Source of the DNA: Temnothorax longispinosus
Taxonomy: Eukaryota; Arthropoda; Insecta; Hymenoptera; Formicidae
DNA length: 64,000 nt
Assembly (NCBI RefSeq): GCF_030848805.1
Contig: NC_092359.1
Span: forward strand, 2,035,001 to 2,099,000
Reading direction: 5' to 3'
The position numbers and the translations under genes are program-made. Each line of letters opens with the position of its first letter. The first letter of the stretch is position 1. Positions 57,901 to 64,000 of the stretch are shown here, piece by piece. The notes under the pieces are model-generated. The model ran no database searches. It had not been told where the DNA came from and worked only from the letters and a program-made list of their open reading frames with translations.

Positions 57901-60900
57901 CTGTTCACCGGGGTCGAGATCTTCACTCCCTCGAGATGCAGCACGTATATATCGGCGCGATCCTCCGAGTAGACCACCTTGTTGCCTTTGGCGTCGAGAC
58001 CAACGGCGCGCACGTGAATCCCGGTCCAGCCCGCCGACTTCCCCTCGAGAATCCCGTTGCGATCGACGCGCAGGATATCGCCGCTCTCCGTCGTGAATTC
58101 GATCTCGGCGTTAGGCGGACCGCCGACGGTCTGCATCTGATAAATGGTGCCGATCAGTATCGTCAGATTCCTCGGCTGCACCCGCAGCGGGACGAACACC
58201 TGCACGGTGACCGGCTCGCTGCGTATCTCACGGTCACCTGTCTTCACGAACGTCAGCTGACTTTCGCCCTCAGACAAGCCGTGAATTTTGTACAGGATTC
58301 GCTCGTAGGGCGCGACGTCTTGTTCGGTTGCGGGCAACTGCTTGATCTCGATATGCTCGTTGTCGATCTCAGCGTGGAATTCTAGCGCGCCAAGAGACGG
58401 CAGTTTCACAACATGATCGTTCGTGTCGTAGAGTCTCAACGCGGCTGTCACGCATTTCCCCTTTTCAATCTTATCTACGGTGTCCACCTCGATTGCCGCG
58501 AGTTGTTGAACCTCCACGTGCACCTCCGCCAACTTCGAGGGTAGGCAGAGATCCATCAGTGCTATATGAAGCTCACCCGGCTTCTTCGGCGTCACGCTGA
58601 TCGTCCTCGTCGTGTCCATGTATCGAATATCCGCTATATCTTTCGAACTGAGAATGAACTCGTAGTAACCGGAGCCTTGGCTGACCTGCAAGTACGACTT
58701 CATGCTCGAATCGTTCAGAATTATCAATTTACTGGGACTGATGACGGTGTCGTTCACCAGAGTTGCCTCTATGGAGGCTTCTATCAGCGGCGTCTCCACT
58801 CCACCTCTTTCATTCTCGACGGGAAACGGTGGCCACTCCGGCGTGAGTTTCAGTCTATTTAGAACAAGCTTCTGGTAGCCGGTCACAGTCGCGAATATCG
58901 TGAGAACGCCGTGATGCTTCTTGAAGATGATATTTTGATAGTGACTCTTCGGCAGAATCACGTCCATGTCCGTCCAAGTCTCCTCCATCGTGCTGGACTG
59001 GATTTCTACGGTGCCGCTGCCCGACGGCTTCAGATTCCACTCGATGTTCAAGCTCGTGATATTGTCGAACCGCCTACCGTCCTCGTCCTTGACGATTACA
59101 GCGATCTTCAGACGCTTATCGCTGTGCGCGATTATCTTGTCCGTGTTCTGACCGATCGGACAATTTTTGTCGTGTGCCCCTTTGAATTCCGGCTGCAGGT
59201 AAATGTACCTGGGCTTGCCGCAGACGATCTCGATCGTTTCCGACGCGTGAGTGTGCCGACAGTTCGAGAACAGGGGGACGTTCGACACCGTGTACGTCAG
59301 AGCGGTTTTGCCCAACGCCTTGCAGATCACCTTGAACACGGTTCTGTCAAAGGGTCCGCTCAACGTGTCCTCGTATTCAGCCACCTCGGCGATCTCCTCG
59401 TTCGACAGTTGTATCTCCCGTGAGTAATCTTGGGACTTGTTCGTCCATGGCAGCGGTCCGCCCTTGAACACCACGTACCTCGAGGATCCCACAGCAAGTA
59501 ACGTTTCCTTACTCCCGGGGTGTATCGCCGTGAGTGGTTCGTATGCCGACACGGTGACGTTATCTGTCAAATAATGATCGATCACGTCGTTGTTGTTCGC
59601 GTTGTAGGCAACGGTTACGTCGGACGTCCCGACGTAGCGATAATTTGTCACGGTTATTACGGCGCACGCAACGCCGATCGGTTGAACGTTCTTATCGTAA
59701 CTCCGCACGAAGTTCACGTCCGGGATATGCACCTCGAAATCGAGATCCTTGCAATCGCTGAAAGGTATTTCTTTGGCGTCGGATCCGTTGAGCAGTATCC
59801 CAAATAACGCAACGTGCAAATGAATGGGTTCTCCTATGGCCGCCTCCATGTTATAGTCGACAATTTTCAGCTTTACAGGCGACAATACGTGTATCTTCGC
59901 CGTGTCTCTGTTATATTGATTTCTCGCCATTGTGACGACTACCTCCGCCGTACCTGCTGACAGAATTCTAATACCGCCGTTCTGCGAGACGGCCAGTATC
60001 GACGGTTGTCTGCTGGACCAAACGTACGACCCATCTCCCCCGCTCGCCTTCAACATTATGTCGAATCTGGAATACAGTGATAGAAAGCGATAAAAGAGAA
60101 ATCTATATTAATTCTTTCGACGTATTAACAATTCCTCTATGCTCACCTGGATTTGTTCACGACGTCCCATGGAACAGCCAAGACGCGAGGTTGAACCTTC
60201 ACCGGGGTGTGTGTCGTGAGTTCGACCCTAGTGGAGAGCTGAGGCTCGAAGGTAATCCTTTTGCCACGTTCATCGATTATACCGCGTAGCGTTGCCTCCA
60301 CGATCGTCGTCCCGCAAGTGATCGGTATCACGACGGCATAAGTGCCGTTTTGCGTAATCGACTTGGGCTCCAGATATTGCTCGTCCATCTTCATGGACAC
60401 TTCCACGCCTTCTCCAATGTGGAATTTATGATCTTTGCTGTCGTAGAGTTCAACGACGATCTCGTGAGCGTGACCCAACACCAATCCCCAGTTTCTGTTC
60501 GGCAAAACGGAAAGGGAGATGTACGCGACTTCGTGTACGTTAACTATGGCGGATGGTAGAACAACCGGATACTCCTCGCGGACATTCTTGTCGTGTAGAA
60601 ACACCTTCGTACGTCCCAATGTACGCCCGTAGGCGAAATCGTGGTCGTTATCGATCTCCAGGATGTCGGGATACTCGGCCTCCAAGTAATACTGACTCAA
60701 AGGCAGGCTGATCTCCTCCAGGCGACCCTGACGAGTGTGCATTATCTTGTATCTAAAGCTGTCCTGTGCCATTATCGTTATCTCTGGTGGAATGATGATC
60801 AAATTGGCGATGACGACCAGCTCCAGCTCTATAGATGGGACATACTTGTACTCCGAATGTGGCAGTCTAACGGATACCTTAGCCGTGCCGGTCCTGACAC

Positions 60901-61994
60901 CTTGTATGAGAATAATGTGACCCCTTTTGCCGACGCTGTCCAACGTGGCTATACTAACGGGTCTTTCGTACTGCGACTCCTCGTAGGTCATGAAACGTAA
61001 CACGTTACTCGCAAATTTGCCGTCGGACGACACGTGTTTGTCGGCGTCGCCGATAGTCCACACGAATTCAATGCCCGCCAGAGTCGTAAACTCGTTTCCG
61101 TGCTCATCGTACGCCCGTACCTCGAACGCTTCAGGTATATCCTCGATATACAATTCTCTCGTGGTGGTAATGAGATTCAGTGAGAAAATTGCGTCCACTA
61201 TAACGTCGCATCGCAGAAAGTGGCCGGTATTGATATCTTCCGCCAAAACGATCACGGTATTTCTCGTCAGTTCTCTCGTTATGGTTTGAATCAATATCGC
61301 TGGCGAACATGTCCTGTCGAAGTTCTCGTTTATGGGGATCAGCTGGATGATGTCTAACCGTGAGGTCGACCTGTGGAGAACGGAGATCATAGAAAAAAAA
61401 CCGGAAAAATCAAATATTTCAAAAGAATTTCCCTACAACGCGAAATTTACTGTACGCAGACATAATTAAAGCTGTAATTTAAGAGTACCTGAATACTCAA
61501 GTATTACTTGAATATTAAACAATTCCGCAAATATATCCGCCCGTTCTGTCTTAAAACAAAAGATCGCGCTGCATCACGCGCCGCGTGAACAATCTTCAAT
61601 TCGCGGGTAATTACTACGTCATCGCTGCCGCAAAGGAAAGGATGCGGGGACCGCGGATGGCCGCGATGAGGTTATGGTGCGACCGGCAACGTGCCGCGCG
61701 ACGGAAAATTTACGCTCCACGGAGACGAGAGCGATTCCGCGTGATTAGCGACTCGGCGTGATTCGCGCCAGCTCGGTGCGAGGAACGGAACAGAAAAAGA
61801 AGTATATATAGTCACCATTTGTAGCAACTGCCGTCCGTCACCTCCAGCGTGAAATTCACCGCGAAGTTGTTGAACACGGGCAACAGGATGCGGGGCACGT
61901 TCAGTCGGTGCGTCGCGGAGACCGTCGCGGCGTGGAACGTGGCGACGAGGACGACGAGCAGCACGGCTCTCCGAAGTGTCGTCGACCCGAACAT
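54990..61994 (-). CDS. Nup210: Nuclear pore membrane glycoprotein gp210 (NUP210)
   Basis: Nine coding exons on the minus strand with consistent phases: 61994-61816, 61370-60147, 60066-56724, 56637-56382, 56301-56057, 55800-55654, 55564-55438, 55356-55300 and 55174-54990 (stop TAG), 1920 aa (human 1887). Signal peptide at the start (LRRAVLLVVLVATFHAATVSA), a very large lumenal part of repeated Ig-like modules with BIG2 character (for example VSQNGGIRILSAGTAEVVV and the segment VDPLTGIGRARNVGHAVIKH), one membrane helix near the C-terminus (YTLGTFAVIVITIFYVW), and a cytoplasmic tail of about 75 residues rich in Pro, Thr and Ser. Role: single-pass pore-membrane protein forming the lumenal ring of the nuclear pore. 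The third coding exon alone is 3.3 kb. Head-to-head with TMEM183. Confidence 0.94.
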
Positions 61995-63049
61995 GTCGCA
62001 CGTGTGTGTGGTATTCGCGCGATTTTCAACCCCCCTGATCCCCCCCGCCGAACTGTTTCAAACGGTGAAAAACCGCGTCTGCACTGTCCGCAGGCGCGTG
62101 GCGCGTCGATACTACGCGCCAGGGATGTTCGAGAGTACGATTCTGAATCGATCTTTACTTCGAGAAATCGATTCTTGAAATAGATTTGTGAATTGTGATA
62201 CGAAATTTCGATTTGTTTAATAAAAATATGTCTTTAGACTTTAAATTAGTTTAGATTATCTTTTTCCTGGTTGAAATAAGATGTCCGTTTTGTACAATAA
62301 AAACATCTTTTTATATAAATCAATTCTTATGAAATAAGGTAAAAATAAGGTGCAGAATTATTTTTTATGTGATTTACTTTTATTTTAATAATTTAACTTT
62401 TATATGTAACATATATGTATACGTTTAATTTTTAAACACTTTATTATCTTATCTTTTTTTTTATACATTCTGAGAGTGTAGGAGTAAAATCGATCTGTAT
62501 CAAATACGTTGAAAAATAGTTAAAACTATAATGAAATTCGCGTGTTTATATATATAGTTCGATATTGATATAAAACATATAAAATTCAAATACATTTCTA
62601 CTAGACAAAAATTCACGAAGGAAAGCCCGGGCAACGTAAATTACATACATACATGTATGTATATTATATACTTTGTATGCACAGTATGTATATGTATATA
62701 TTATATATGCGATAAGCCAGCCTGCGTCGCCATGATGTGCTTCTCCTGACGGTCCCGATGTGACAGTCGTGATTTGATATGATGGTTCGTCGCGATGTTT
62801 CCACCTTCCGATAACGTTCGTCGACGGCGGTTATGAGAGTCGCGGAGCGTGCGAGCGAGCGAGGGGATCCGCGATGCGGGATCGTGCGATCGGTCGGATC
62901 AGTGTCGTGTGATGAGCGCGATAGCCTATTGCCTACGGCAGCGTTGTTAGTGTATATACTTGTACATAGATCTCTCATTTCCTCGTAATGCGTACCTGAT
63001 TAATTAGCACGCTTTAATCGCGCCACGTTGAAACGCATCGACACGCACG
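61995..63049. promoter_or_regulatory. Bidirectional spacer between NUP210 and TMEM183
   Basis: About 1 kb between two divergent start codons. C+G-rich at both ends (to about 62130 and from about 62730), A+T-rich in the middle. A short palindromic run ACATACATACATGTATGTAT lies at 62643-62662. No coding frame. Confidence 0.5.
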
Positions 63050-63993
63050 ATGTCCGCTCTGCGAAAGAAGGCGGGCCGGAGGAGAGAGACGAGGACTGAC
63101 AATCGTGTAGGAGGTTAAGTGCTCTTGTATACACCACTTACACGTATCGCGTTGTAAATTTACTTGTCCCTGCACCCTGCAACGCGTACGAAATTTTACC
63201 TCAAAATGCAGAATGCTAAATAATGTTCTTTGGTATGGCTATGAAAAATGAAATAAACACGAATATAATGTTTATTTAATCTTGAATGTGAAAACTTAGA
63301 ACAGCGAGAAGCTGAACAAATGTTTTGTCGAATAAAAGACTATATATATGTATATATTTTTTTTAATTTACTTTTTACATTTGTGTTTCCCCATAAATAA
63401 TTGTTGTTTTGATATTTTACAGCAGATGTGACCATTGACGACTTTGCTAATACATCACGGATACATGCAAGGTCCAAGAAATCAGTTACAAATGTCTCTA
63501 ATGAAGGTTAGAAGATAACTTATTTACCTCACTTTTTACTGAACTATTTTGTTGGATAAGTATTATAGCGTATTGTTTCAATTATATTATTGAAATTTTA
63601 TTTAGTGAAACAAGAAGCGACGAAAGAAGAAAAACCAGCATGGGATGAAACAGATGAAGAGACCTTATTAAGAGATAACACAAGAGGAAGAAGGAATAGA
63701 AGGAAATCGAAATGTCAAAAGGATAATGATGAAGATGAAGGTAAATGAAATGCGTTTTAATTAAACATGAACATTTTTTCTAACGATTGCATCATAAATG
63801 TACAAAGTATCATATATGATAAAATGTAACAAAAATACTACGTTTGTTTAATAGGAATCGACTATCCATTGGACATATGGTTTATTATCTCGGAATATAT
63901 ACAGCCTGAAGCAGTTGGAAAGTTTGCAAGTATTTGCAGAAGTTCTTACTATGTAACCACCACTGGAAAATTTTGGTTCCATTTATACAGATC
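63050..63993 (+). CDS. TMEM183: TMEM183 family protein, first four exons (runs off the window)
   Basis: Coding exons 63050-63113 (begins MSALRKKAGRRRETRTDNRV), 63423-63506, 63606-63740 and 63855-63993 (donor GTAAGTA at the window edge) join in phase to about 140 residues. The segment DVTIDDFANTS and later YPLDIWFIISEYIQPE, FASICRSSYYVTTTGKFW, FHLYR match the TMEM183 F-box-like region (YPMDIW...SYIRPE...FW..LYRR in the vertebrate protein). The N-terminal part is basic, the linker acidic. The membrane-spanning C-terminal half lies beyond the window. Function is poorly known in any species. The donor at exon 1 is GTTAAG, unusual but phase-consistent. Confidence 0.85.
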
Positions 63994-64000
63994 GTAAGTA

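Noticed and set aside
1..64000. CRISPR arrays, rRNA or tRNA genes, bacterial-type operons
   Set aside because: No regularly spaced direct repeats, no tRNA cloverleaf or rRNA signature was seen, and gene structure is eukaryotic throughout.

Overview
The window is a piece of insect nuclear genome: spliced genes with GT/AG introns, A+T-rich introns and spacers, C+G-rich CpG-dense promoter zones, and many short foldback DNA elements. The gene set (including an IQGAP, a family I recall as missing from Drosophila), compact introns and abundant palindromic MITEs suggest a hymenopteran, probably an ant; that assignment is inference. No bacterial features, CRISPR array, rRNA or tRNA were seen.

Nine protein-coding genes could be assembled exon by exon, each with consistent splice phases. 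Left to right: drongo/AGFG1 Arf-GAP (+, 1894-5252, 414 aa); dreadlocks/Nck adaptor (-, 6283-8401, 392 aa), tail-to-tail with drongo; IQGAP scaffold (+, 12118-18829, 18 coding exons, 1645 aa); XPA DNA-repair protein (+, 21030-22308, 276 aa), preceded by a possible small two-exon gene with its own TATA box; HMG-CoA reductase (-, 23595-31437, 911 aa) with a likely non-coding first exon near 37.5-38.0 kb; BORCS8 (-, 49831-50594, 174 aa); TRAP-beta/SSR2 (+, 52726-53918, 191 aa), head-to-head with BORCS8; gp210/NUP210 (-, 54990-61994, 1920 aa); and the first four exons of TMEM183 (+, 63050-63993, running off the window), head-to-head with NUP210. They are unrelated housekeeping and signalling genes, not an operon or cluster; two pairs (BORCS8/SSR2 and NUP210/TMEM183) probably share bidirectional promoters.

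The 31.4-49.8 kb stretch has no convincing protein gene. It holds a dense set of palindromic, non-autonomous DNA elements of several families: two copies with GGGCCGG-type ends and 3-bp TTA/TAA duplications (PIF/Harbinger-like), mariner-like remnants, and foldbacks from about 90 to 460 bp. The most striking element lies in the 5' intron of SSR2: a 686-bp TA-flanked element with two 273-bp arms that are almost identical. If transcribed it would fold into a very long double-stranded hairpin.
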